NCBI GenBank assembly: GCA_015039365.1
Contig: WION01000004.1
Coordinates: 1,178,001-1,242,000, forward strand
Direction: 5' to 3'
Length of the DNA: 64,000 nucleotides
DNA from: Amanita rubescens
Lineage: Eukaryota > Basidiomycota > Agaricomycetes > Agaricales > Amanitaceae
Position numbers and translations under genes: made by a program. The notes beneath the pieces are model-generated. The model worked only from the letters and a program-made list of their open reading frames with translations. It was not told where the DNA came from and searched no databases. This document shows, in pieces, positions 13,372 through 25,373 of this stretch. Numbering within the stretch: the first letter of the stretch is position 1; every line of letters starts with the position of its first letter.

Positions 13372-14401
13372 CTAGTCCGCTTCATTTTCACTCTCGTTGC
13401 GGCGGCGCTTGTGACGCGTATGATCCTCATCTACAGATGCGACATCGCGGAAAGGCGCGACAACTCGCGACACAATATCGTCCAGCATTTCCTGAGGGAG
13501 ATCATACTCAGAACCGCGAACAACTATAGCGTACGTCGCTAAATTCAAAGTTTTGAGAACGGCCTTGAGTGGAGTAGACAAAATAATTTAATTACCATCT
13601 TCGATCTTCTCCAGCGACTGAGCGGTTACAACCTGTTTCTTGCGAAGATCATATATGTTGGGCGTGAATACTTCAAAGTCTGATGATCATCCTGCGTGTT
13701 ATTCACAGGATTACCGCTCAATGTACGGAGATAAGCTTGCCTGCTTTGCAGTTTCGTACAAAGGTACATATTTCTGACGATTTTTGTCGCCCGCCACGCT
13801 TACTGATTCCAGATATTGCATAACGCATGAGTTCGCCCATCAGATCAGACAATCCAAGTAGATAGTCAGAGACCGTCAATGGAAAGTACTGTATGCATTA
13901 GGTCAGAGTACGAGACGGGGCTTCAGGCTCACGGGTTTGCCACTAGCATCGCACAGAGTTTGTTGAGCTTGTTCAAACGTAATGAGACTCCCATGGTCAA
14001 GGTAGTGCGTAAAACTCAGAGCCTCAATATACTCCTGCAAGCCGGGAGAGACCTGTCGTTGATACCGCCAATAACGATCGTCTGCCAGTTCCGAAGACAT
14101 CTTAGCGTATAGGCTCTGCACCTCGCGCAGTTTCTCGTGACCGCGCTGCGCAGCCTGTTTAGATATGGATGGATCATGCGAGGGTGCTTCCGCTAGGGTT
14201 CGATGTAGGAGGAATATAATTTTCTTGGACAAAATCGTCACATCTCGACTGGCCTATGCGGATTGCTCGGAACGAAAGAATGGCCGACATCTGGGGGACT
14301 AGTACCTTAATAAGACGTTCGCGGCTGTCATTGTAATGATCCAATTCGACTCTAAATGCCTCGAAGGCCTGTAGAGTTGCCGGAGACAGGACTGTAGCCA
14401 T
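13372..14401 (-). CDS. TSNAX: Translin-associated factor X (TRAX)
   Basis: TRAX pairs with translin in the C3PO RNase complex, which acts on small RNAs and tRNA processing; TRAX supplies the acidic catalytic residues. Conserved pieces in order: AFEAFRVELDHYNDSRERLI, VTILSKKIIFLLHRTLAEAP, PGLQEYIEALSFTHYLDHGS (the EYIEAVSF signature with its Glu residues), FPLTVSDYLLGLSDLMGELM (a second acidic cluster) and TYAIVVRGSEYDLPQEMLDD, which separates TRAX from translin. The C-terminus is basic then acidic (HKRRRNESENEAD). Introns are short. The start codon faces that of the HIT-like gene 59 bp away. No translin partner is visible in this window. Confidence 0.9.
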
Positions 14402-14460
14402 ATCAGACGATCACGTGCAGAGCGGAAAGTCACCGACTCACAATTTGAGACTCAAAAGAA
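14402..14460. promoter_or_regulatory. 59-bp bidirectional promoter region, TRAX / HIT-like gene
   Basis: Only 59 bp separate the two divergent start codons. Both 5' leaders and core promoters must lie here or overlap the opposite gene. The stretch contains a TCACGTGC (E-box-like CACGTG core) at 14411-14416. No TATA box is seen. Confidence 0.55.
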
Positions 14461-15433
14461 ATGTCTTCCTTCTCCGCGAAGCCCGGTTGTCCGCTGTGTG
14501 GTATCGTATCCTCTGCAACATCCTTTGGACAGTCTCCGCCCCCACTCACCTTTTCATCAACCACCTCATCCCAACATGAAATACTCTGGCGCGACAGTAA
14601 CTTTACAGCCTATAGAGAGAAGGTAAATCCCGTCTCGAGCAAAGCTCATATTATTATAGCTTTCAAGTGAGTTCATTCATCTCCTTGCGTAGCTGACAAG
14701 CGCTAACTATTTACATGTCAGCCTCCACATTCCCTCCATCTACACCCTCGTATGTCTTAGTGCGCACTCGCCAAACGCTCCTATCCTGACCCCTGCGTCC
14801 GTCTAGTCTTCTAGTGACCTACCTCTCCTAGTAAACCTCCGCGATCTTGCCGAGCGTCTTCTTTCATCCTTTACGGCGCAGTCGCAGCCGACGACGCCTA
14901 CTGTTTCTCCAGTCAATGCACGATCGGCTGTCCCGTTGCGTGGAGTGACTGATTCCTTTCGAATCGGTTTCATAACACCTCCGTTCAAGGACAACAGAAT
15001 ACCTGTCACAGATCATTTACATGCACACGCATACATATCCCCTGCAGACCTAATGGGCTGGTGGAGAGGTGTTGCCTATGGCCCACTCGCTTGGTACGCT
15101 GTAGACGACCTAATTGCGGAAATAAGGTATGAATCCGAATACTTGCACAAACGCCCCATCACGTTGATGACGATAACAAGGGAATCTGTTTCGAATAACC
15201 GCGTGAAATCAGGGTATCAGAACCGTGTCCATGCTCCCATAGACCAAGTACCCGGAGCCGGCTCACGCTCAGGAACAGCAGATGGGATTGAGACGTCGGA
15301 GCCCAGTTTGGCTCACCCCAATTCACAATATGATGGGGGACTATCTCCCCCAAACTCTAGACCACCTACAAGGTCTCTGACTTTGCACTCACCCCAAGGC
15401 TCCACGACTTCAATTCCAACACTTCGGGTATAA
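14461..15433 (+). CDS. HIT-like (histidine triad) domain protein
   Basis: Nucleotide-binding/hydrolysing fold of the histidine-triad superfamily. MSSFSAKPGCPLCGIVSSAT opens with a CxxC pair. Then come WRDSNFTAYREKVNPVSSKA and HIIIAFN, joined over two introns to LHIPSIYTLSSSDLPLLVNL. The triad-like motif DHLHAHAYISP holds the His-x-His-x pattern, with Ala in place of a usual hydrophobic residue. The core ends at WYAVDDLIAEIR. After another intron comes a disordered Ser/Pro-rich tail ending IPTLRV. The closest relatives by pattern are aprataxin/HINT-like fungal proteins, but the zinc finger of aprataxin is missing, so the substrate cannot be told. It converges tail to tail with BLM10, 182 bp away. 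Confidence 0.8.
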
Positions 15434-15615
15434 GGCTTGGCAACTTCCTTGTAGGCAACATCAATGTAGACTCGGTCCATCTAAGTGTATGTGTATGTCA
15501 CGGCCAAATTCATGGATATACCCGGTTGCTTTTTGTTATGTCTCTTATACGATTAGCGATTTGCCAGCATTAGTTTTATCATTTGGATATATTAAGGCTA
15601 AAACTACAATAACAC

Positions 15616-18600
15616 TCAGGCATCTATAAGCCTCAGTTAGTTTCTCATTTCTGCACAGTTTAAGATATGCACAAACGCACAGTAAGACGATCCTGTGAGT
15701 AGGGTTGATAGAGCAGCCATTTGATCCTCATCAAACTTCTTGGAATCTTCGTGCCACGTATCTTGATGTGTTCTCTTGAAATTCCTCGCACACTTGCGGA
15801 CTGTGGTAGATATAGGGATCTGTTACCCTATGATATGAATCATGCTATTATCAGCAGTTGTCGAAAACTTACAGGATCGTAAGTGTGTTCCGCAAGGACG
15901 TTCGTCAAAAGATCGGGCATCCATTTTTCGACAGTATAGGGGTAACTGTCAACGAGGGCGCAGATGCCTAGTATGGCAGCGTGTCGTTTTCTAACAGCTA
16001 TGTTATAATCGGGAGATTGCCTGTCAGGAATGCGACTGAATTTAGCCAAGCGAACAAATCGATCCTGCTCATCGAGTTAGCACAAGTCGGACTCTTTTTT
16101 TCTGTTACACACCTTCAACATTAAGACACTTCTTCGTGGAGAGAGACGTAAAATTCCAGAGAGTGTACTATAATATCACGTCAGGAGAGCATTTATCAGT
16201 GAGGTTATGCTCACGTTGCTGCCATTTCTCGCACTTCCACCACTTCGTCGTCTAAACATTGGCAAAGGACCTATACCGTTGTAGTGTCAGTGCGAGATCC
16301 ATACGATGTTAAGAAAGTATGTGACCTCGAGAATTTCGACCACTTTAAAGTCCTCAATTAGGGGAACGTTGCGGAAGTAAAATACTAAAAGATCGCATTG
16401 AATTATCAAGATTTTTTGCAGTCAATTGATAGGACAGACCTTGTAAAAGTGGCAAAGCTTTCATTCGCACTCTCCAAGACTACCAGCATGTGAGTATCAA
16501 GTAACGCAGGGAGGTGATCTACACACCGGCGAGGATTGTATGGCCACAAACATGGCATCCAGCAAAGGGTTGATAAGGCACGGAGGTGGCGTCACGCCAC
16601 ACATGCGCACCAACAAAACGCTTGCCCTCGAGACCAATTCCTTGTTGTCATTTACTAAGAAAATATGAGTTTTCGACAGATTGCTTGAGCCAGACGACTA
16701 ACCTTCAGTGAAACGAAACAATTCAGGCTGATTCAGTGTTAGATATGACTATTAGTTATACAGGAAGAGTTAAATACCATCAGGGGCAGGATGTAATCAA
16801 ATACGACAATAGCATGAGATCCATGCACTGACTGGAATAACCATTTGCAGATGGTTATCCCAACCCTAACGATGGATCAGCTAGTTCCAATCAACTTGGA
16901 CTTATTTCCTACCTGTCATAAGTCGACTGGAAAGCACGAACACCTGGTAATCTTTTATCCCACCAGATTCTGAACTTATCCACCAGGTCGTGTACGCGCT
17001 GAAGGTGGTAATCTCCTCTCACTCCCATGACGTCGACTTCCACGGGTAGTAAGCGACATTCTTTAGTGAGGGTCTCGGCATTCGATAATGAAGGCGTCGG
17101 GTTCCACTATACACGGTCAGGATACACGTTTAGGCGGGAAACCACAAGAATGTTACCATGATGTAATCTGTGAATGCCAGTACCTCGCCTATCATTGCGC
17201 GGACCTGTCGTGATGTCTATAAGTCATGAAAAGTGCGGTCTGTCGGAATATTCACCTCATCGTGTTCGCTGCTGATCTCATCCCAGCATCTTGCAACAGT
17301 GTCATCCGACCATGGAATAAATTTCCGTCGAAGTTCCTCATAAAATGCCCTGAATAATGACAAGATCTTGACCGCATCGAAGGCCAGTCCGGTGTTAAAA
17401 TCTAGCTCTTGGAATTCTTGATTAACATAATCCACAAGAGCTTGCACTCGTCGTGGATCTTTGCGGTGAAAGATGTACTACATTTTTTCTTAGCGTATTC
17501 ATATCAGCGCAGCCTTGCGCCTTACCTCCAAAAACGAAGTCCAGATAGAAAGTGTGTCTGTTTTGATGTTCTTGAAGATCTCTCTGATGAAAGGGGTGAA
17601 CCATTCCCATAGGCGTAACTGCTTAGACATGGGCCAATGCTTGGAACCTGTCGAACCATTAATTTGGTTGCACTTGGCCCACCTTGAGTGGTTAAGAACT
17701 TACCCCCGATAACACCAGCAATGAATTCTGCGGCGCCACGTTGTTTGTCCTGTTCCTTGTCCGCGATCAAGCGTTCCATGATTGGCTTTAACGCCTCAAA
17801 TGGTTCGTCTTCAAGGACTTGGACTATCAATGGCGTTAGAAACTATCAGACCCGTGTGACATGTACTTACAGATCGACTTCACGCAAGAAACGTCATCTT
17901 GTATGATCGTTGTCTCATGATTTTCTTCGGAATAATAAGTTGACAAGCTTTCCCAGAAGGATGTGGTGTTGACAACTTGACGAAGTAAATCAATGGCATC
18001 TTTGCTTGACTCATCCCAGGGGGCAAACGTAGAAGTTGTATCATCAGGCGGCATATACAACGATACAGCGCCATCCCAAGCAAGCCATCCAGGTGGACTT
18101 CCGTCACACAAAATCCTGGGATAATGTATTAGACTTTCTAGGGGCAAAAAGAAAAAGAAATAAAGCTAACGGTTCTCCGGAAGGATTTTGAGCTCCGAGA
18201 GGCTCCTTGAATTGTTGCAGCTGTTTCGTTCTGAACTCAGCTGTCGATTCCACTGGAACTTTCTGCTTCAACGGATTGTTATAGATGCCCATGACCAAAT
18301 CCGCAGGGGATTTGCACAGCGTTCTCAACTTGAGATACCGTAGAGCTTTCATGATAGCACGTTGTGCATACTGTATATCGTCAGCATGTAATTATGATTC
18401 TTAACTAATACCCACGTAGCGCTAAGAGTTAGACGTATGAGCATTTCGTTGGCTCGATAACATAAAACCTACCATGCTAGGATGAGTGTCGCGAGCCTTC
18501 TCCAAGAAGAATTCAAGTAGTTGTGGCGGTAACGGAGTATCCCGGCGAACAAGTGTACGCAGGCATCGGATTGCAAATATTCCATATCTCCAGTGTGTAC

Positions 18601-21600
18601 GTTCTGATTTGCCAATATCTATGATTTCCTTGGTCTAGAATTGCGAAATTAGTAAAAAAGAAATTTTCGGGATGGAAGCAAACAGTAATCACAAGATTTT
18701 CTGAGCATTCGTTATACAACTGGATACGTCGGTCCCTATTTTCGGAACATTTGAGGGTGATGCATTGTTCTGTTTCAGCTTCCTTGGGCCCGAGATGTAT
18801 TGTACTTCGGAGGTCTAACAATGCCCTTTCCGTGGACAAAGTGGATACATCATAAATCAAATAACAGGGCTCTATGAAGGACGCCAATCCTACAGGCCAC
18901 CTTCAGCAACGAGCGTTTGATCAATCGGAAGACGAACCGTTTTCAGAAACAGCTGAAAGTGCATTTTGGATAGATGGCTGACCAAATGTTAGCACATAAT
19001 AAAATACCTTATGAAAAGCCTACCTTCTCGTTATGTTGACATCCGAACATTTTCCTAACAAATTCCGGCGCCAACGATGGATCTGACATTTTTAATTTAT
19101 TTGTGTTCCACGAAAGTGTGTATTAGACCAACCTGAAGAAGCATATTTGCTGAACCAAGCAGAGTGCAATGTCCATAAGGCACCCTTCATGCGATCATCG
19201 TCTGTCCCTGGCTCCAGCGCACTGTATAGTATAGGAAGTGCGCTACGTCTTACACCGTCGTATGTCTAAACAGATGTTAAGTCCAGAAATCTAAAAGAAC
19301 GTGCAGACGATTTACTGAGCAGAGTAAGTCCAAGAGGAGTTGCCCATGTCTGCAAAAATCAGTTTCAAAACATGATTATTCCATGATCCACGTACTGTCT
19401 TATGATTGGATATTGCCATAGGGACCACTCGACAACATCCTCAATCAAGTGATCTTCCAGCGGGCCGCGTCGACGCTCAATGCTATTCCAGTGCAACCTT
19501 GCAGCATGGTAGAAACTATCACAGCGTTAGCTTCAACACGCACGATCCACGTATCAAAGATAGTCAAGTGCTTACCGGGCCTTGCGAACATATACAGCTC
19601 TTGGCCAAACTTTCTGGTGCGCATATAACCGGGTCACATTCTTTTCCGTTTATATTGCTCCTCGTTCACAGCATATCTGCACGTGCCTAGTCAGGGTATT
19701 TCAAGTGTTATCATGCCCTTATTCTTACCGATCCCTGCTGTCACCATAATCCAACAAATAGGTTCGTATCGATCTAACCTATTGACAGCGGTTGGACTCA
19801 CGACATCCTGAAATTGGAGAGAGACTAACCAGCATGAGTACAGCATCTACAGTGTTTTCCTCCCCTTGTTCGCGGAGTGAAATGGAAGCGTCGTGTAAAA
19901 ATCTTCCAAATCGCTGTCTTAGCGAGAGCACGAATTGATATCGCGAATCAGTGGGATCGGTAAGACAGAACGCAGATTCGATTGGAGTAATCTTCCCAAT
20001 CATCTCCGGAATTTCATTTCTATGTCCATTGTCATGGATGGGCTTGACATAAATCGATGGCTACTCACAAAATATCTGTCACCTCTGCGACGTTATCATT
20101 ATGCATTATTTGATCCTGTATGAGAGTAGGAATCCCAGAGAAAGCGTGCCGAACAAATGATAAATGTCTAGAATACCAATCAATAAGAAAGGTGTGGTAA
20201 TAGAGAACAAACGAACCGACAAAAATCGTTTCGCCACACAGCATCTTTTGGAAGGTCTGATCACATTATTGAATATTGGATCAGATTTAAAAATTGGATC
20301 ATCACCTGGACGTAGGAGGTTTTCTAAAATGTCAAGTGTTGGCTCTACTAGCTTGATTATGCGCAGAGCAAAATTAATCTGTTCATCGTTCGGTACATGC
20401 CATGAGATCTGGAAGAAGTGGTTAACTGATGCTCAGATTACAAAAATCAAGAAAATTGTACCTTGACTTCCTCTGGTCTGTATAATTTGCCCCAGTAATA
20501 ATGGTGATTGTTGCGGAATTCTGAATACCTTTATTAATACATCCAGTTAATTCAATGCTCGAGCCTGACCTGGACTATCCCAAACATCGGGGTTCACGAA
20601 CTTATTTTCTAGGGGATAAGTATGCGTGAGCGTGAGAAGTAGACTGGACAGGAATTTTCCAGCCCAAGAGTATCCACGCTTTGAGTACGTCTTTTCGTGA
20701 AGAAGTTGAATTAGAGACATGAATTCATTCTCGTACTTGAGCAGCTGTTCCACGGCGTGAGTCAACTATAATTGTGATGCATGCTGTAAAAATTACCGAG
20801 CGACCATCGCTGAAAGTTTGAGATGAGCATTCGAGCAAGAGCAAAATCAGGTTCAACTTACTTGTACACGGCACCTCTCAAAATTGCCAAGTCTGACGAG
20901 ACGTCTACGGTTCAGAACAATATCAAAAGAATAGTAGGTGATGACATACTCCAGTGTAGAGTAGCATCAGAAGGTATAGGGGTCGTTGATGAAGTTGTTC
21001 TCACAGAACTCGCGCCGTTCTCCAGCTCCGTGCGTATATTTCTTGCACAGAACGGAAGGAACTTGGCGAGGGTTTTTTCAGGATTAGCGTTAGCGACGCA
21101 TTCAACCAATTGATGAATTGCTCTGACAGCGTTCGACCTAACAGTAGTGCTAGCATAATCATATATCATGTTCAAAACAAGATCATATAACGGTTCTGAT
21201 AGATGCACGCAGATTTGATTGCATGCACCAGCCACCGAATCCACAATTTGTTCTGGGAGAAAGTCAGGACCGCGAACAACAAGCGACGGAACGAGCTTAC
21301 GTTCTGAGGCACCTCCTGCAGCTCCGTTAGGACCTTCCTCCGGTAGATTTTCGAATAACTGTATAACTCTTCGGATGAAGCTTGCAACCCAGTCAGGGAA
21401 GCTGGCAGTAGACTCCTGTCAAAGGAATTAGATGACACCTACAGACTTGACCCGGATGAGGTACCTTGATCAATTCATCTTCTTCCTCCCTGCTAAGAGA
21501 CACCTCGGAGCCCTCATACACGTCGGCATCCCCAAATAGGAAAGAAGGATGCGGCTCTTGGTTGTCGGGCGGAAGCATGGGTTCTGAATCGCTTCTTGCA

Positions 21601-24142
21601 CCTTGATTGCGAGATGAGTCATCCGTGACGGTCAAATCGCCAATCTGGATGTATTGGGAGATCTCAACCAGGAATGCAGTCGTGCAAAGCTATCTCCATG
21701 TCAACAACGAAGGCTGCTGTCAAAAGAAGAAACTCACAGTCTTGGACGGGTCATTCTGTTGTGAAATGTGAATCAACTGAATCAATAGGACAGGATGACA
21801 GCAACGTACAAGGTCGATTCCTGGTATAAGCAGTTGAAGAATTGGAACAAGGTACTTCGCCCCAGGGTAGTATACCTCCCGTGAAACCAGCGCTGGTGCT
21901 ACGGCTCCAAGGGCTTTGATAACCGCCAATGTTCTTTGTGTCTGCAGAGTGAGTCAACAATCAGCGCATTAGTTAGCAGGATCATAAATGCCACAAACTT
22001 CAACGAGTGCTTCTAGCGAAGGAATCGCTCTCTCCAAAATGGGAAGCAAGATTAGATCGGGCTCCATAACGCTCATCGATTTCAAACAACTCTGGATATT
22101 TCCTACAGTACTCGAGTCGGGGGAAAATATAGCGAGAAGAGCCACGGTTCTGAGAGATTTGACAAGTTCTCTCTTCATTTCGCGGGTCAAGCGACGATGC
22201 TTCGCAAAAATGAGATCGATCCCTAGCATGATAATGAATATGACCATACCAATGGCGTCTTGCAGTCTGGCTTTCGCTCCTCATACCAGCCTGAATTAAC
22301 ATGTTAGCTGAAAACTGCACTTGCTTTAAAGGTAATACTGACGTTTATTAAACTCATAAACTACATATTTCAAGAATGCGCTCAGCTATTTCGGCATATT
22401 AGTGAGAGCAAAGTGCGATCCCGATGGAATGCTAACGTCGGCTGTCCATGCCCCGGAGTTAGAGGGATGGAAGAAACTTTCGGTTGATGCGATCATCTTC
22501 ACTAAGGAATCCAGTGCTTTACTGCCCGCTATGTAGGTCTTTGTGCGAGGGACTCCTTTCTTGCCCAGAGGTACCGAAAGATACTCCTGAAGGGAAGTTG
22601 TCGCTGCTTGTGGAGTATTCATACCCGAAGACAAAGGAGAGAAATACTGGCGTAGGTGCATTGGATTCGGGGACGGGATGCCCATCAGGCGCTATAGAAT
22701 ACACTACAATCCGCGCCAAAGATGCTAAGGATAATGATTGGTAAAGACCAAATGGACATACGCGTAATGTAACTCACTTATTCTCCAATTGGGATTCGGG
22801 AGTCGCTTGATCTCGAAGCCTAACTCAGTGTCCGCGGTGGGACCAGTCGTCAGAGATCCAGCGTCCGCAAGAGGGATTTCTATCGATACTTCAGTTACCA
22901 CTGCACTCATCACTTGAATTAAATTGGTCCCACCCATGGATTGCAAACATTTGCACATTAAAAGGTGCCATTCATGTTCAGTGAAAATGCCGACATCCCT
23001 GTATATTCCGCCCCATTCACTATCTTCCGGTACATCACCATGACCCCATTTTTCCCTCTTCTCTCCCTCAGATATTTCATCATCCGGAATTTCAGCAATC
23101 TTGCGAGGATCACTGATATCGGGTTCAATGTGCATTTCGGCCAATTTTGCAAGAAACTCTAGCATCCTTTCATCATACATGTAAGAATTAACAGCCTCCC
23201 ACACCCGGAACAACATCGATAAGTATGTTTGGGGGTGCGAAAGAGGAAGAAAGCTCAGTAAGTAAAATTGAGAGGACAGCATAACCTATGTGGTGTTTGA
23301 GTGGCGGGTTCGACAGAGTAAAGCGTACATGAACGTACGTCCAAATTAGTTCCGTCCATCAGTGGTACAAAAGTCGACAACATATCTTCTATCGCCGCAG
23401 GATGGAAAAACTTGCGGCTATTACCTGCGATGTATCCCAAACACCATGATAATTGACTGTCGAACGATGACTCGTGAATAGTATGGTACTTGGGCATGAA
23501 TGATACTTACGTATATTCAAACTCTCGACGTTTCAAAAATAAATCCTTCACTAATAGATCGTAAACTGGCCTCCAAGGAAGCCTCATATCTTGAACCCTT
23601 AATTTCGTCTTGGATCGTGTGAGCACCCTAAAGCCATCCGCACAAGTGGCGACGATCTGGTTCGGCATTCCGGGAGTCGTGCTGACATGGAAGTAGAGCT
23701 TTGCCAACTTGATGCGCTTCTCTTTAGGTATAGGATACTTGAGCATAGGACCAGCTTTTGGAGAAATATTTAGGCGATCATATGAGATGACGTAGTAGGT
23801 CAATCAACGCACTAGGTGAGCATGGAGTCCCATTGCACGAGACCGACGTCGTAATCCTTGGCTTCAATGCATTGGGTGATACGTAACAAAATGAGGTCAA
23901 GCAGCTTCCATCATTTTTGGATACGGTTCAATAGAGTAGGGGAGAGATTTAGCATAGTTCCTAAGTTTGACCATATAACGATCGTCCAAGTCTGCGTCAT
24001 CGGGAAGATCCAGCAAAGCGTCATGGGTGCCATCGATGTTGGGAGATAAATTGTGAGGCACGGTCATGCTGGAGGAGACTTCAACTAGCGAACGAAGACG
24101 CGCGTCGGGGTAAATAAATATATCTGCAAACAAGTGTGGCAC
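15616..24142 (-). CDS. BLM10: Proteasome activator BLM10 / PA200
   Basis: A HEAT-repeat giant that caps the 20S proteasome, in the nucleus. The family match is clear near the N-terminus (DLILLRITQCIEAKDYDVGL, LKYPIPKEKRIKLAKLYFHV, TTPGMPNQIVATCADGFRVL, RLPWRPVYDLLVKDLFLKRR) and in the C-terminal domain (VRKRHAAILGICALVDSYPY, RKCARNFKRTHQDTWHEDSK). Some thirty short introns split it, and helical HEAT-like segments fill the middle (e.g. AVRAIHQLVECVANANPEKT). The last exon appears to be just eight nucleotides and gives the Tyr-Tyr-Ala tail that docks into the proteasome ring. One extra base near 23905 breaks the frame at a UGA in a conserved stretch. Start is ATG 24142 or ATG 24067. The upstream gene stops only 45 bp before 24142. 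Length is near the family's roughly 1,800-2,000 residues. Confidence 0.9.
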
Positions 24143-24187
24143 ATATATGACTCCTATCTCTCGCGCCCACAGCCTTCACTAATATGG

Positions 24188-25286
24188 CTATGTCCCTGCC
24201 GCTGCCATCGCCGCTTCCTGAAGCTCTTTAACTGCTCTTTCTCGTACCACGTCCCAGATTCCGTTCCGTTGTGCCCGTATATCCCCCAGTCCCCTCTCGA
24301 ATCTCTTGCAACCGCTTCAACATACTCACGCCCATCATCCTGCAACTCTCGCAACGTAGCCAGTGCCTTCTCCAATGTCGTGAATTGCAAATCCGGCGGC
24401 TGCAAAGTGAGATGGTTCAAATCCCGGCACGTTTCCATTATTGTAAGGAGTGAGGAACAGTTTGTGAGCCGCCGGAGTTAGATCTGGTGCGCGCGCAAGC
24501 CTGCGCTCCCGTCTGCGCTCTTCTGAATCATTGTCGTCCTGGTCGTCCTCATCTTCGCGCTTCGGAATAACGGACTGCCCTTCCAATGACTGATCAGGAT
24601 CCTCACTGATTACCTCCCATAATCTTCCTAATGCCCTTTTAACAGTGGCTTCACCTTCAATGAGGCCGTTAGTAGCGCTCTCCAGCTCGTCCAGCAGCTT
24701 GGACCGGAAAGTATGCGTAACTGATCTGTCCATAACAAATGAACTATAGCTTGGGTGCTCAGTTATAGGCGTAGGATATGGTGCCGTGATAGGCGGGGAG
24801 GGCTGACCGGGCAAGATGAGGTAGAGTTGGAGGGGATGGTGACCGCTTTTCTTGATGTAATAGTAGCAGTTTAACACGTTTTCTTGCTCGTTCCTCGGCC
24901 TAATGACCATTAGATGATGCATTTCTTTATGGAAAGTCAGCGACTACCTCCCAGTCTTCCATAGGCGGACCCCACACGGCTAGCTTCCCTCTCCTCAACC
25001 ATCTTGACCCGCGTGCTGTTTTGTTGCCCCAATTTCCGCGCTTCATACCAGCATGAGCTTCTTCTTCATCGGATGTGTATCCGTGGGACGGATAATACCA
25101 AGAATTTGGATCACTAAGAGGTAGAAGGTCAATGTCTGCGTCACTGTAGTTAAAGCTCAGCCATAGAAAACAAGCGTAGAATCAGCATGTATACACTTAC
25201 TTGGACTGTTCCTGGGGAATACTGCGACGCTTTGTATTCTGAGACCAGTCATCGTATTCAGGATCAAGAGTCGGAGGAGCAGACAT
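24188..25286 (-). CDS. Uncharacterised coiled-coil protein with possible frame slips
   Basis: Family not named. The first exon MSAPPTLDPEYDDWSQNTKR (ATG 25286) joins DADIDLLPLSDPNSWYYPSH-like sequence, then GYTSDEEEAHAGMKRGNWGN and RGSRWLRRGKLAVWGPPMED, then AEERARKR. Next come TAPYPTPITEHPSYSSFVMD, RSVTHTFRSKLLDELESATN and GLIEGEATVKRALGRLWEVI, then an acidic stretch (PKREDEDDQDDNDSEERRRE). The C-terminal coiled coil reads across three frames: TTLEKALATLRELQDDGREY, then RLQEIRE, then GLGDIRAQRNGIWDVVRERA and VKELQEAAMAAAGT, stop 24188. Extra single bases near 24400, 24315 and 24291-24294 would restore one frame. The first frame change (near 24803) can also be explained by an intron. Function unknown. 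Confidence 0.6.
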
Positions 25287-25373
25287 GTCAAGCAGCAGAC
25301 ATCTTGTGCGCCTTTGCCCTTTTCGTACTGTTGCCAAAAATAGAAAATGCACTTCTAAAATTAATTTATGCAA

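Noticed and set aside
24700..24920. Frame change in the coiled-coil gene near 24803 as certain sequence error
   Set aside because: An intron from GTTAAA to GTCAG gives a phase-0 join, so this one slip stays unproven.
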